Source of the DNA: Limnephilus marmoratus
Taxonomy: Eukaryota > Arthropoda > Insecta > Trichoptera > Limnephilidae
Length of the DNA: 64,000 nucleotides
Assembly (NCBI GenBank): GCA_917880885.1
Contig: OU862912.1
Coordinates: forward strand, 46,239,117-46,303,116
Direction of reading: 5' to 3'
This document shows, piece by piece, positions 31,820-42,024 of the stretch. Under the pieces are notes generated by a model. It searched no databases. It was given only the letters and a program-made list of their open reading frames with translations, and was not told the origin of the DNA. How positions within the stretch are numbered: position 1 is the stretch's first letter; every line of letters starts with the position of its first letter. The position numbers and the translations under genes are program-made.

Positions 31820-34801
31820 TTAATTGACAGTAATTTTTTTCTTAAGAATATTTTTTAAATGTCTCTTGACAGAGAGCAGTATTCGGGTTTTATCATTAAT
31901 GCTTCTGATTTCTTCTGGTAGACGATTGAAAAAAGTTCTTCCCTGGTAAGTGTAATGATGCTGTGCAAAAGACGTATTTAGTTTTGGGCATAGAAAAACA
32001 TGTTTAAGTCGAGTTCTGTTTTCATTTAAAAATGGATATTTATCTTTTTCCTTTATAATTTGAATCAATGAATTTTTAATATATAAATCTTTAAATGTGG
32101 GTACTTGAAATTCTTCAAACAGGCGTTCTGTTGGGTAGTCTAAGGATTTTTTTAATATAATTTTAATAATTGTCCTTTGTACAATTTCTATTGGAAGAAG
32201 GTTACATTTATACGCGGATCCCCAACTAATAATAGCGTATTGTAGAGTGGATTGAACTAAGGCATAGTAGATTAAATATAGATTTTTTATCGACAGAAAA
32301 TTTCTAATTCTTAAAAATATATATATTAATTTTCTGATTTTGTTTACTACTTGACATATTTGTTCCTTCCATTTCAGATTTTTGTCGATAATTACTCCGA
32401 GATATTTAATTTTATTTGTTGTTTTTAATATTGTACAGTTTGATTTGCAATAATTTTGGCTATGAATTTTAGTATTATCGTGTATGACAATGTTAAAATT
32501 TTTGGGAGCATCGTTTGGATGGATTGCAAATGGAATTACAAATGTCTTTTCACTATTTAGTGATAGTAAATTAGTGTCGAAAAAATTCTTAAGCGTGTTG
32601 ATGTCTTCTGTGGCCTTTAATTCTACATTTTCCCAAGTCTTTTCACTTATTATTAATACTGTATCGTCGGCGTATGATGTAATTTGACCATTTAAATGTT
32701 GAAAAAAAATATCATTTACATATATGGTAAAAAAAAATGGTCCAAGCACTGTACCTTGCGGGATTCCGAAGCTTGAAATCTCTTGATCACTATTAACATG
32801 ATTGATTTTTACCACTTGAGGGCGGTTTTTTAAGTAGTTTGTGATCCATTTAATCGCGTTGCCTTTAATGCCAATATCATTTAATTTTTTTAATAGCATC
32901 TCATGGGATATGCTATCGAATGCCTTTCTGAGGTCAATAAATATACCCGCACATTTTTTACCTTTATCTAATGATTCGTAAATGTTTGAAGTTACGTTAG
33001 CAATGGCATCTTGTGTGCTGAGCGATTTAATAAAACCAAACTGGTTTTTGTGTAGTATTTTATTACTATCTAGGAAATTTACCAATTGTTTTTTTACTAT
33101 TTTTTCAAATATCTTTCCTATGTTAGAAATTAGACAAATTGGGCGATAATTCGTTACTTGTTGCGGATCACCAGATTTGTAAATAGGTGAGATTATTGTG
33201 TTTTTGTAATTCATTGGAAATATTCCTTTCGTTAAACTCAAGTTTATTAAATGAGTGATGGGTTTTATTAAGTAAGATTTCATAGATTTTAACATTTGTG
33301 CCGTAATAGAATCAAAACCGGGAGACGAACCTCCTTTCATATTTTCTATTATTTTTAAGATTTCACATTCTGTTGTTATTTCAAATGTTGAAAGTATATT
33401 ACGTTTCTGTATTTTTTTATTTTTTTGTTTTTCTGGGTTAGAAGGCTTATGAATATTTTTCGCAAGATTTTTTCCAACATTTGCAAAGAAGGAATTAAAT
33501 ATGTTTGCACATTGTTTAGGCTGTAAATTGGCATCTATAATTTTTTTATCATGTTCGATGTACTTAATATTTTTTGTTTTTTTTGTATTGTCTATGGCCA
33601 AATTCACAGTTTTCCACATTTGTTTATGGTTATTTTCTGAAGATAATATTTTATTTTTAAAGAACTCTTCCTTACTTTTTTTAATATAAGATGTTAATTT
33701 ATTTTTATATTTTTTATAAAAAATATATGCTTTTTCATCATGGGGATTTTTTAAAGTTGTTTTATAAAGTTTTTCTTTGTTTCTGATAGATATTATAAGT
33801 CCTTTGGTAATCCAAGGTTTTAAACATCTTAATTTTGATTTTATGTGTATTATTATTTCAGTTGTCGAATTTTTAATGTGTTGTGACAGGATTTTTTCAA
33901 AGTTTTTCGAACATATTTCGGTATCATCACTCTTTAAAACATTGTTCCAATTTTCCATTTTTAGTTTTTCAGAGAGAATAGTCATGTCTATTGTCGATTT
34001 TTTGGGTACTAAATTATGTTTTTTATGTTTAATATTATTATTATACAGAAGTAAGCATGAATGATGATCAGTTATGTTAGTTTTCCAAACAATTGATTTT
34101 AGTTTGTGAAGATCTTTAATGTTTACGTTTGCCCAAATGTGATCTAAACAAGATGGAGTATGTTCTTTTATTTCTCTAGTATTTTTATTTATGCAAGATA
34201 TGAAATTTTGTTCAGTCATACAATTGATGTATTCAGTTTTGTTACTATTTTCTATTTTTTCATTAATGTTCACATTAAAATCACCCACCACGAAGCAGAG
34301 TTTATTTTTTAATTTTAATAATATGTATTTGAGGTCATTAATAAACGTAATAATACTTGAGCCATGCGTTCTATAGATAGCTATTAAATGATATATTGAT
34401 TTGCCGAGTTTGAAATGTACTTCGATGCAGTTTACCAAATGTATTGGGTGTTCTATAATGTTAACAATACTAAATTTATTATTTGCAAATATTATTATTC
34501 CCGAATTTTTGTTGATATCTACTTTGGTAGAAATATAATTGTACTCAGGTAAGTGATAAGACGGTGACTCAGCGTTTGTAAATGTTTCAGTTAACACTAT
34601 GAAGTCCGGCTTTTTAATTAAATTATTTATTTTTAGAATTAGTTCATCTAAATTTTTCTGAATGCTACGGATGTTTATGTGCATAATAATTATATCATTG
34701 ATGTTTTTAGAAATAATTTTGTTACACGAATCAGTACAAATACATTCATATTCTTGAATTTTAATATTTAATTCTAATTCGCTATTTAAGAAATCATCCA
34801 T
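31820..34801 (-). CDS. LINE ORF2: endonuclease and reverse transcriptase
   Basis: 993 residues. N-terminal endonuclease/exonuclease/phosphatase domain, about residues 35-255: HINIRS (N43), LTETF (E72), VVGDFN (D173, N175), LDHIW (D220, H221) and TDHHS (D245, H246). Reverse transcriptase, about 500-800: NYRPICL, FIDLRKAFDS (D623), FGIPQGTVLGP (678-688), SYADDTVLI (D711, D712) and YLGVIIDKNLKW (about 800-811). The C-terminus has the RTIIKIILKK and NRLPEEIRSI blocks of jockey-like polymerases; no RNase H is seen. It nicks target DNA and copies its own RNA there (target-primed reverse transcription, in the nucleus). Start MDDFLN follows ORF1's stop by 54 bp. No stop or frameshift. Very Lys/Asn/Ile-rich, in line with AT bias. 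Confidence 0.92.
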   Translation of the reverse strand: MDDFLNSELELNIKIQEYECICTDSCNKIISKNINDIIIMHINIRSIQKNLDELILKINNLIKKPDFIVLTETFTNAESPSYHLPEYNYISTKVDINKNSGIIIFANNKFSIVNIIEHPIHLVNCIEVHFKLGKSIYHLIAIYRTHGSSIITFINDLKYILLKLKNKLCFVVGDFNVNINEKIENSNKTEYINCMTEQNFISCINKNTREIKEHTPSCLDHIWANVNIKDLHKLKSIVWKTNITDHHSCLLLYNNNIKHKKHNLVPKKSTIDMTILSEKLKMENWNNVLKSDDTEICSKNFEKILSQHIKNSTTEIIIHIKSKLRCLKPWITKGLIISIRNKEKLYKTTLKNPHDEKAYIFYKKYKNKLTSYIKKSKEEFFKNKILSSENNHKQMWKTVNLAIDNTKKTKNIKYIEHDKKIIDANLQPKQCANIFNSFFANVGKNLAKNIHKPSNPEKQKNKKIQKRNILSTFEITTECEILKIIENMKGGSSPGFDSITAQMLKSMKSYLIKPITHLINLSLTKGIFPMNYKNTIISPIYKSGDPQQVTNYRPICLISNIGKIFEKIVKKQLVNFLDSNKILHKNQFGFIKSLSTQDAIANVTSNIYESLDKGKKCAGIFIDLRKAFDSISHEMLLKKLNDIGIKGNAIKWITNYLKNRPQVVKINHVNSDQEISSFGIPQGTVLGPFFFTIYVNDIFFQHLNGQITSYADDTVLIISEKTWENVELKATEDINTLKNFFDTNLLSLNSEKTFVIPFAIHPNDAPKNFNIVIHDNTKIHSQNYCKSNCTILKTTNKIKYLGVIIDKNLKWKEQICQVVNKIRKLIYIFLRIRNFLSIKNLYLIYYALVQSTLQYAIISWGSAYKCNLLPIEIVQRTIIKIILKKSLDYPTERLFEEFQVPTFKDLYIKNSLIQIIKEKDKYPFLNENRTRLKHVFLCPKLNTSFAQHHYTYQGRTFFNRLPEEIRSINDKTRILLSVKRHLKNILKKKITVN

Positions 34802-34855
34802 TTAATTAATGTATTTTGCAAAATTATATATAATTTTTTTTATTTTTATTTTTTT

Positions 34856-35926
34856 TTATTCAATGTCGTAGTTTATTCTTTCTTTGGCTAATTTAAGCAT
34901 GTAAGAACGGAACTTACATGTTTCGCTGTTTGTTCGGTGGTCTATTTCATTCATTTTACTGTTGAAGGAGTTTATTTCTTTCTTCTTGTTAGCTGAGTGA
35001 CAGTTAGCGCATTTGGGCGGCAGTTCCAGGGATTTACACTCGGAGATGGGATGATCTTCTGAACAGTGCTTGCATGTTGGTTTATTCATTTTATTGTAGC
35101 ATTTTTGTGCTGTGTGTCCGAATCTTTGACAATGGAAACATTGGGTAAGAACGTTACAATCGGTTACATAGATTCTCATGAATCCTAGATGAATTTTTTT
35201 TCTATTTATAAGATGTAGTCTCAATTCTGGATTTGTTTGGAGAATTAAGTTTTTGCTGTTAGTTTTTTTGTTCGTAATGATGGCTTTAACTTGTAATATA
35301 TTTTTATCTTGGTATTTTTCACATATCATTTTGATGTCGTTGTTTTGTTCAATTATGTCTTCTAAGAATTCTTTTTCGGTATAGTCTTTGTCAAGTCCTT
35401 TGAATATTACGCATGGATCCGTTTTCACAAGTACCTCCGCTATTATGGTTTTGTCGACTTCATTTATCTTTTCTTTTAATTTTTTTGCGTCTTCTTTTTC
35501 TGGGCATGTTATGATAATGTTTTTTTTTGTTTTTTTAAATTCACTTACTCGAATTCCCAACTGCGATATTTTGATTTTTTGTATTTTCTCTTTTATTTTT
35601 TCAGTGTCTTCTTCTTTTAAGCTTTTTATAATTATAGGAAATCGTTTTTCTTGTGTTTGTGGTATTAAGTTTTTTACTGCCGAAGAGTAAGAAAATAAGT
35701 TTTTTTGTGTTTGGTTTTTTTCTTGAATTTCACATTTTTCTTGTAATTTAGCTAATTCTATTGCCATGTGGGATATCATTTCCATGATGTTATTTATTTC
35801 TTTCATCATTTTTGATTTGGTTTCTTTAGTAAGTTTATTTTCTTCTATGATTGTATGTAAGTCACTTATGTTTTGTTTCGCCTTAGTGATGAAGGCATGC
35901 GGATCAACCGCTTCCTCCATTTTCAC
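34856..35926 (-). CDS. LINE ORF1: gag-like nucleic-acid-binding protein
   Basis: 356 residues. Residues 20-75 are rich in charged heptads (likely coiled coil, so multimerisation). A middle RRM-like region is plausible (about 95-250) but not demonstrable by eye. Two CCHC zinc knuckles follow: CFHCQRFGHTAQKC (263-276) and CKHCSEDHPISEC (285-297). A third pair CANC (306-309) has only a distant His/Cys and looks degenerate. The family coats element RNA to form a ribonucleoprotein. Start MKMEEAVD is chosen because the upstream sequence is AT-rich UTR; Met3 is an alternative. It is followed after 54 bp by ORF2 on the same strand; how ORF2 is translated is not visible. Confidence 0.88.
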   Translation of the reverse strand: MKMEEAVDPHAFITKAKQNISDLHTIIEENKLTKETKSKMMKEINNIMEMISHMAIELAKLQEKCEIQEKNQTQKNLFSYSSAVKNLIPQTQEKRFPIIIKSLKEEDTEKIKEKIQKIKISQLGIRVSEFKKTKKNIIITCPEKEDAKKLKEKINEVDKTIIAEVLVKTDPCVIFKGLDKDYTEKEFLEDIIEQNNDIKMICEKYQDKNILQVKAIITNKKTNSKNLILQTNPELRLHLINRKKIHLGFMRIYVTDCNVLTQCFHCQRFGHTAQKCYNKMNKPTCKHCSEDHPISECKSLELPPKCANCHSANKKKEINSFNSKMNEIDHRTNSETCKFRSYMLKLAKERINYDIE

Positions 35927-36054
35927 GGGTTATGAATTATTTTATTTTCGGTTAATTTATATACTTTTAAAATTTGTCCGGGTTTGAAAGTGTTATTTTA
36001 TTTGAATCGCCGCTCACTCGCGTCCAACACCGTTAGAGGTTGAGGCGACACTGA

Positions 36055-36190
36055 ACAAACATTTTAAAAGTCCTTAAAAGTGATGGCAAATAGTAACTAT
36101 GTTAAAAAGGTTACATTGAGTTACATTATGAGCTATTTTTTTCATCACTTTTAATGACTGGGGTGTTAAGTTGCTACTTCATCATGGAAC
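36055..36190. mobile_element. MITE family M1, diverged copy
   Basis: ATTTTAAAAGTCCTTAAAAG on the left and CATCACTTTTAATGACT on the right, then CATCATGGAACC. Adjoins the LINE's 5' side. Confidence 0.4.
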
Positions 36191-36194
36191 CAAT

Positions 36195-37220
36195 ACAAAT
36201 TAAGAGGTTAACAAATTTTCATTGTTTCAAAGGATAGCTACAAACTGATGGCCACACTCAATAGTAAATAACTTTTAAATTATCATTTTATGTTAATGAG
36301 TAAAGTTCTGAGTTCTGTATAAGATGAAGAGCTGGAATATCTGAAAATTCTAGCTCTAAAAGAGCTGAGTTCGCATCAAATATTCTGTTCGAATCAAAGT
36401 TCATTCGAAGGGTTCTTCTTGTTGGATGTTGTGTGTTGTGATTGTCCTATTTTATATTTAACTTCGTTTAGGACTGAACACTTTTATTTTCTCAGTTATC
36501 TAATCTCGATGTGTAGAGCCTCTTACCTTAAACTTTCCTGTCTATGCCACCTTTTATTCAAACATTACCTTAATTTCATGTCTATGCCACCTTTTACTAA
36601 AATATTGCAATGAATTCGTGTCTATAACCTCTTTTGCCTGTGGCTACGTCAGCTTTCTATTTTTTGTCCATAAAACGGATTGTTATCATTTCGCATGTCA
36701 TTCTCCTTATTCTCTCTCTTTGCTCGATCCTCTTGATCTCGATTCGTCTTTTCGCTTCTGCTAGACTTTTAAGAATTACACTCATTATTGTCGCCAGTCA
36801 AGTGGTCAGACCAGAATCTTCTCGCTGTAAATTTATTCAACAGAATAAACAGTTTCAAATATCCAGTACAAAACAAAGTGTTTTTATTTCAACAAAGGAT
36901 AATCACCTCAAAACTCTCTATCTCACTGTACATTCCCGTGGAGTGGAACAGAAGGAAGTCTACAAAAGTAGCTCAACTGACTGCAGACTATCTGGAGACC
37001 AGACCTGGGATCTGCGCACTTCTCATAAATCTGGTTGAGTGGATTATTGGAGATGATCTTTGAAAAGCCGCAAACGCCTGCGCAAAGAGCTCGCGAACCG
37101 CGGTCTGCCGACCGCTGGGTTAGTCTGACAAAATTCATACGTAGGTACATAGATTCGTACATCCATATTTTTTATTCTTGTTTGCATATCCTCTGATACT
37201 TGAGAGCATATATTATTACA
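36195..37220. other. No gene seen
   Basis: Mixed composition with partial repeats of TGTCTATGCCACCTTTTA (about 36,540 and 36,580). Frames of 91-134 codons at 36,634-37,063 lack any recognisable domain. Confidence 0.35.
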
Positions 37221-37224
37221 GAAG

Positions 37225-37420
37225 GCCCCCGTGGTCGAAGAGTAACGATCTCGACTAGCAATCCGAAGATCGAGGGTTCAAATCCGGGCGTGGGCAAATA
37301 AATTTTATTTCATTAATTTATGTTACTTCAAAATTAATCAATTAAAAAATATATTTATAATAGATATAAATATTTGCGGCACGTTCCAGAGTGGAAGACA
37401 TTATCGCGCAAGCAAAATGC
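37225..37420 (+). mobile_element. tRNA-derived SINE, family S1 (3'-truncated)
   Basis: tRNA-like head 37,225-37,296: GCCCCCG/CGTGGGC acceptor with one mismatch, GTGGTCGAAG-type A-box region, GGTTCAAATCC B-box. The AT linker and GGCACGTTCCAGAGTGGAAG body follow, then similarity ends. Confidence 0.65.
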
Positions 37421-37494
37421 TAAAGTCAAAATATCCATGAATGTGAATCCTGCAAGGCAAAGGTGAGCCAACCAAAAATAAATAAATAAAATAC

Positions 37495-38420
37495 ATACAC
37501 TTCTCAATCAACAAACTAAAAACGCTCCCCAACACTAAAATAATTATCCACAATAACAAATGTAATAAAATCACATGTATTCAAGGCTGTTCAACTTTGC
37601 AATCAGTATCAGAAATTAAATATCTCGGAGTGATAATAGAACAACATATGAAGGGGAAGAGCCATATCTGTGAATAGGTTAAGCGTATCAGAAAGTGTAT
37701 ATATATATATTCATAAGATTAAGAAATATTTTAAAACTCAACAATCTAAAAAGAGTATACTATGCACTAATCCAGTTATTAAAGCAATATGGAATTATTG
37801 GATGGGGGGGGTCATACAACAATTTACTAACCCCGATCAAAGTGATCCAGAAACTAATCATTAAAGTAATACTAAAGAAACCCTCCGCTTTTCCAACAGA
37901 AACGCTTTTCGCAGATTTCACGGTGCCTCGAGTAGAGAATATCTTCAAGAAAAATACAATTATCCAAATTTACAAAGATAATATCATCAAAAAATTTGAA
38001 ACTCACCAATCAAAAAGATATGAAGACAACATCAAAACACCAAAATTTAATACCAAACTAATGCAAAACAATTATATCTATTTAGGAATAAAGTTTTTCA
38101 ACAACCTTCCCACTGAAATAAAAAAAACCAAAGACATCAATATGCTGAAACTTAAACTGAAGCTACACTTCATCAGCAATAATTAACTAAATAATTACCT
38201 GTTTTTCTCTTTCTTTCTTATCCCTATTTTATTTAGATTTTTTGAATTTCAAGTGCACAATATTTTAGTTATTTTATTACAGTTATAATTAGTGTAACTC
38301 GCTCACCAAGCACAAGAACTAGCTTCTTCTTTGGTGAGATTGCAATTATTAAATAATTTCTTTACCGATATTTTGTAATTTATATAACTCCACTGTACAA
38401 TTATATATCTATATATTAAA

Positions 38421-38452
<32 letters not shown>
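37495..38452 (+). pseudogene. 5'-truncated relative of the jockey-like LINE, with poly(A)
   Basis: Encodes, across frameshifts and a stop near 37,672, the ORF2 end: IKYLGVIIEQHMK, then from 37,695 YALIQLLKQYGIIGWGGSYN, LKKPSAFPTETLFADF and a final FFNNLPTEIKKTKDINMLK, stop at about 38,184. It matches residues 795-985 of the intact ORF2 but clearly diverges, so it is a sister family. A 3' UTR stem-loop (38,302-38,338) and a 26-A tail (38,427-38,452) follow. No endonuclease or catalytic core, so inactive. Confidence 0.85.
38302..38338 (+). promoter_or_regulatory. 3' UTR stem-loop of the truncated LINE
   Basis: CTCACCAA (38,302-38,309) pairs with TTGGTGAG (38,331-38,338); inside, AAGAA pairs with TTCTT around CTAGC. 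About 90 nt before the poly(A). Confidence 0.5.
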
Positions 38453-38454
38453 CA

Positions 38455-39055
38455 AGTGAGGAGGCAATCAATACATAAAACTTAGTTCCTCTAATGAATT
38501 TCCTCTAGCAAAATGTATTATATTATCTAAAGACAGTTGGGAACCAACTTGCATGAGGTGGGACCAGCGTAGGGCAATTGTGATGTATGCTATATGTATA
38601 AGTATAGAGAATGTAATTTTAACCGGAGTAGAAGACCAGGAGACCAGGAGATGAAGAAAATAACCCCCGTTGCTTTGCGAAGTTTAACATTCGACATTAT
38701 TGATTCCCAACTCGGTCCATTCATTCTCACTCCATACCATACGGGGGGCAGTTAGAAGTTGGGAGGTGACGTCTAGTGAGGGTTATGATTAACGATGCGC
38801 CTTGGGCGATGTCTTTTCTCGTCGAGAAAAAAGTATTCATTTGTTGCAGAGGGAAAACTTTCGCATTGTGCGAAGGCAGATAGGTACCTTGTTAGAAGTG
38901 TTATTTATACGTATTAAGGTTGAAGTGATGAAGATCAATAAAACGGAGAGAATTTTCTCATTATCTAGAGTGAAAAAAATATTATTAGTACAATCTTTGT
39001 ATCAGATTAGCGTATTATATATTTATAATATGGAATGTATGGTTATCATGTAAAG
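38455..39055. other. No gene seen
   Basis: No recognisable frame or repeat; the 83-codon frame at 38,802 has no domain. Confidence 0.4.
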
Positions 39056-39060
39056 GGTGA

Positions 39061-39250
39061 CCAGACAACTCAGATTGAAACCAACTCAGAAGCACCTCAG
39101 AAAGGTGATGATAAAAAATCTTTAAAAAATGGTTAAATAGATTAAGTTAGGTTAGGGTTACCGGCTATTTTAAAATTATTTTTTCATAGCCCTTAATGAT
39201 CTTTCTGAGGTGTTTCTGAGTTGGTTTCATTCTGGGTTGGCGTGGAACCC
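39061..39250. mobile_element. MITE family M1, best-preserved copy
   Basis: Inverted ends of about 50 bp: left ATTGAAACCAACTCAGAAGC and right complement AATGAAACCAACTCAGAAAC. The core holds GGTTAGGGTTACCGGCTATT. About 190 bp, no ORF. Confidence 0.75.
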
Positions 39251-39534
39251 ATGTAAAGAGATTAAATGAAGGAAAAATGGTTTTAATTTCTCGTACAAGT
39301 ACAATGTACCTAAACCACAGCCTGCGACACCAAAGAGAGTTGATATGCTTAGCTCCTAAAATATTCAACCTTCTCTCTGACAATCTAAAAACCCAAACCC
39401 AACTTCTTACTTTCGAAACCCAAATAACGCAGGATCTTTACATCTGCAATACATTTCAATCACAGTACCCAACATTTTACAATATAACCACCTAATACAT
39501 TTCCCACATTCCCAATCCAATTTTCCAAATTTAA

Positions 39535-40525
39535 CCCTTAACCGGAATCGCTATTTCGGTCAACGTTACTGGAATCGCGGGTCCAAATAGGCCCGCTAAT
39601 TAAAATAAAGTTTTTTTTAATAATATAGACGTTATTAACCATTAAATGGGTTATAGATGTATTGAAACTAGTTGTTTGTAGTATGTAAGGTAGTTTTATT
39701 AATGAACATTTTTAAATAATACATCTTTTTGGCTTATCTTCTTATAGGAACCAAGTTAAGCACAAGTTTTTATCAGTCTCTTTTTGACATGTAAAATTAT
39801 AATAACAAAAAAAAAACTTAAAAAACTAATCAAAATACAGGGTTTTACGTCTCTTCCCATTAACAAAAACAAACATTCTTTATGAGATCATTCAAAAACA
39901 AAAAAAATGGTGAGATATGAAAAAATTTAAAAAATCTCAGTTTTTTTATCATTTTGCTACACAATATCCTTTTTTGTACGTGAATCTTACATATATAGTT
40001 GCAGCGTTTTTCACACTTCTGTGATTGTTTATTGTCAGTCTTAGGACCACATAAATAACATCTTCCTCTATTTCGTGCACCACTTTTAGTGCAAGTTTCT
40101 TTTTCTTGACCCATGTCATTTTGCGGTGCATCTAAAGCTGGCTTTAGGAAATTATCAATTCGGTTCTTCAAGTCTATGGAAATAGAAGAATGAAGTTCTT
40201 CTGGAAACTGAATAATTAGCGCATTTTTGATCTAATGCATCAACACCTCCTTTTGTACTATTGTAAAAAAGAATTATTTCCGGTTTTCCACTGTTTTCAT
40301 CAATAATAAAAGTTACGTACTTGGAATCGTGGGTCCAATCGGACCCTCGATAGTTCGTTACTTCTACTTCCAGTAAATTGTAAGCACCACGCGTCTGACG
40401 CCCGCCGCGACTGTCGACGTAATGAGATTAGATTGGCGCGCAAAAGTGTAACTGCGCGCGTTTAAAAAATAAACGGTTTTTTTGTTTTTGTCGGGTCCAA
40501 GTGGACCCTCGATTCCGGTTAGGGG
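39535..40525 (-). mobile_element. Internally deleted piggyBac-like element
   Basis: Left end TTAA then CCCTTAACCGGAATCG (39,531-39,550); right end CGATTCCGGTTAGGGG (about 40,510-40,525). Sub-terminal GGGTCCA...GGACCC motifs lie near both ends, with a further copy inside at about 40,325-40,350. The right flank is not a clean TTAA (AATT follows), so that end has mutated or been misplaced. About 990 bp; intact piggyBac elements are 2.4 kb or more. Confidence 0.7.
39860..40325 (-). pseudogene. piggyBac transposase remnant (C-terminal part)
   Basis: Minus strand from about 40,320 reads VTFIIDENSGKPEIILFYN, STKGGVDALDQKCA, the late-catalytic NSTKGGVD region of piggyBac transposases. A one-base frame change at about 40,220 follows, leading to ALIIQFPEELHSSISIDLKN. 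Then comes a cysteine-rich C-terminal domain, RGRCYLCGPKTDNKQSQKC through CNYICKIHVQKRILC, matching the zinc-binding tail that contacts transposon ends in this family. The N-terminus, two earlier catalytic aspartates and about 100 middle residues are absent, so it cannot transpose on its own. Confidence 0.75.
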
Positions 40526-40529
40526 AATT

Positions 40530-41540
40530 ACGGTAAGTATAAGATATTTAAACCATTATCTGAATTGCATAATCGAATTAATGTTATTTTCAAGCATATC
40601 TGAAGATTCTAATCTGTAAACTTCACCCTTCATAACACAGTGACATCCATAGCATGGCGGGTGAAATAATACTACAAAATGTCCAATTTTTTTGCATGAA
40701 ATAAAAAATAAAAAAAGTAACATGATAATAGACCCAACATGACCATATACTTAATAAACAATTACTTTGGATATATAGGATTTGGCACAAAACTTTTTTA
40801 AGTACTCCAACCTACCTAAAGTGATTTCCAAGCAAACCGAGTTATGTCAAAATATTTCTCTGGAGAGAATCTCTTAAATTTATTACATTGAAGGGTAAAT
40901 TTCCTTAGAAATCCGAAGAAAACAAATACGTTATTATATTTCTGGCAAATTCGTAGATAGAGTTTATCCCGAATTGTATAAAATTAATTATAACAGTCGA
41001 ATAATTTATTGTACTTAGAGAAATATTTCAACATGATAAATTCAAACAATGTTCGTATGATTTGTAAACCTGTCGGAAAGTATACAAATCTCCAGATAGT
41101 TAAGAAGTTTACCAATATCTAGAGTGCAAAGGACACGCCACGATGCAAGCAGTGCGAAGAAGGAAGCAGGATCCAAAAGAATCCTTACGGATTTCCACTA
41201 GAGACTGGTATTAGGATCCCCGTCATCGAACCGTGATATATCGTGTTTACATGGAGAGGCGCCCGAGTGTTGCCCATCTAAATAACGTCGTTTATTTTCT
41301 TTCGGGATATAATAAATGGCAACACATTATCGGCAAGCTCTCGCAGTAGTTGGGAAATAAATTTTATTTGTATAGAATAACATGATTCTTGGTAAATTCA
41401 ATTTGAGAAGGGGAAGATTTGTCTAGATCAATTCAATACAGAGTGATAAATTTTGAATAATTCGGAAATACAAGATACAATTTTTTTTGGACCGGTCTTA
41501 AAAATTTCTGATTTTTAAATAGGGAACATAGTAGGGTTCC
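40530..41540. other. No gene seen
   Basis: AT-rich with no credible frame. Confidence 0.4.
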
Positions 41541-41845
41541 GCGACAAAATACCCCGACAAAATATCCCCGATAAAATATCGTCATCCCTCCAAAAATATC
41601 TAGTAAAACCTAACCTAACCTAACCTAACAAAAAATGGGACATAAATAATACAGGCATCCTATAGGTAATATACAACAAAAATAGTAAAATGGGATAAAA
41701 ATAATACAGACATCCTGTAAAATGTGACAAAAATAATACAGAAATCCTGTTATGATCAAAGTTAGGTTAGGTTTTAGTAGATATTTTGTTGGAGGATGTT
41801 TTGTCCGTAGGATATTTTGTCGGAGATATTTTGTCACGGGATGAA
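41541..41845. mobile_element. Foldback element with GACAAAATATCC ends
   Basis: Left arm 41,541-41,626 and right arm 41,761-41,841 are inverted: CCTAACCTAACC and GACAAAATATCC motifs on the left, GGTTAGGTTAGG and GATATTTTGTC on the right. Inside, three units of about 40-65 bp repeat an ATAATACAGNNATCCT motif. Confidence 0.7.
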
Positions 41846-41964
41846 TACGTGTAGTACCGCCTAGTAGTTTATGTATTTATTTAATTTTCATTGTCTACAA
41901 AAAATAGTTGCACAATAACAAATTTAGAAAACGTTACGGTACAGCAAATGAACAATGGTAAAAA

Positions 41965-42022
41965 CATATACGACCTCCGGATCGCTAGTCGAGAACCTTG
42001 CCACTCGATGACGGAGGTCGTC
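41965..42022 (-). mobile_element. SINE S1 head fragment
   Basis: ACGACCTCCGGATCGCTAGT to GACGGAGGTCGTC matches the tRNA-like head at the right end of 46,480-46,878. Confidence 0.55.
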
Positions 42023-42024
42023 AA

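Larger units (their letters stand above)
31619..36050 (-). mobile_element. Apparently full-length non-LTR retrotransposon (jockey-like)
   Basis: Minus-strand unit: 5' UTR (from about 36,050), ORF1 (35,926-34,856), 54-bp spacer, ORF2 (34,801-31,820), about 190-bp 3' UTR with a stem-loop, and an 11-A tail (T at 31,619-31,629). Both ORFs are uninterrupted and catalytic residues are present, so it is a young copy. The exact 5' end and target duplication could not be fixed. Two ORFs with gag-type zinc knuckles, an apurinic-type endonuclease at the start of ORF2 and no RNase H suggest the jockey group or a relative. Confidence 0.85.

Noticed and set aside
32484..35987. Several plus-strand frames of 60-100 codons
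   Set aside because: Antisense to the intact LINE ORFs.
36001..36130. Target duplication of the intact LINE
   Set aside because: I looked for bases matching the 3' flank (ACAGGTA) near the 5' end and found no convincing match, so no border was fixed.
36634..37063. Overlapping 134- and 91-codon frames
   Set aside because: No domain, no conserved motif, composition not coding-like.
39277..39495. 72-codon frame resembling a LINE C-terminus
   Set aside because: Slight likeness (LRHQRELICLAPKIFNLL) to jockey-like polymerase ends but too weak to call.
41541..41845. CRISPR-like array
   Set aside because: The three internal units are unequal and the flanks are inverted arms; eukaryotic foldback element.
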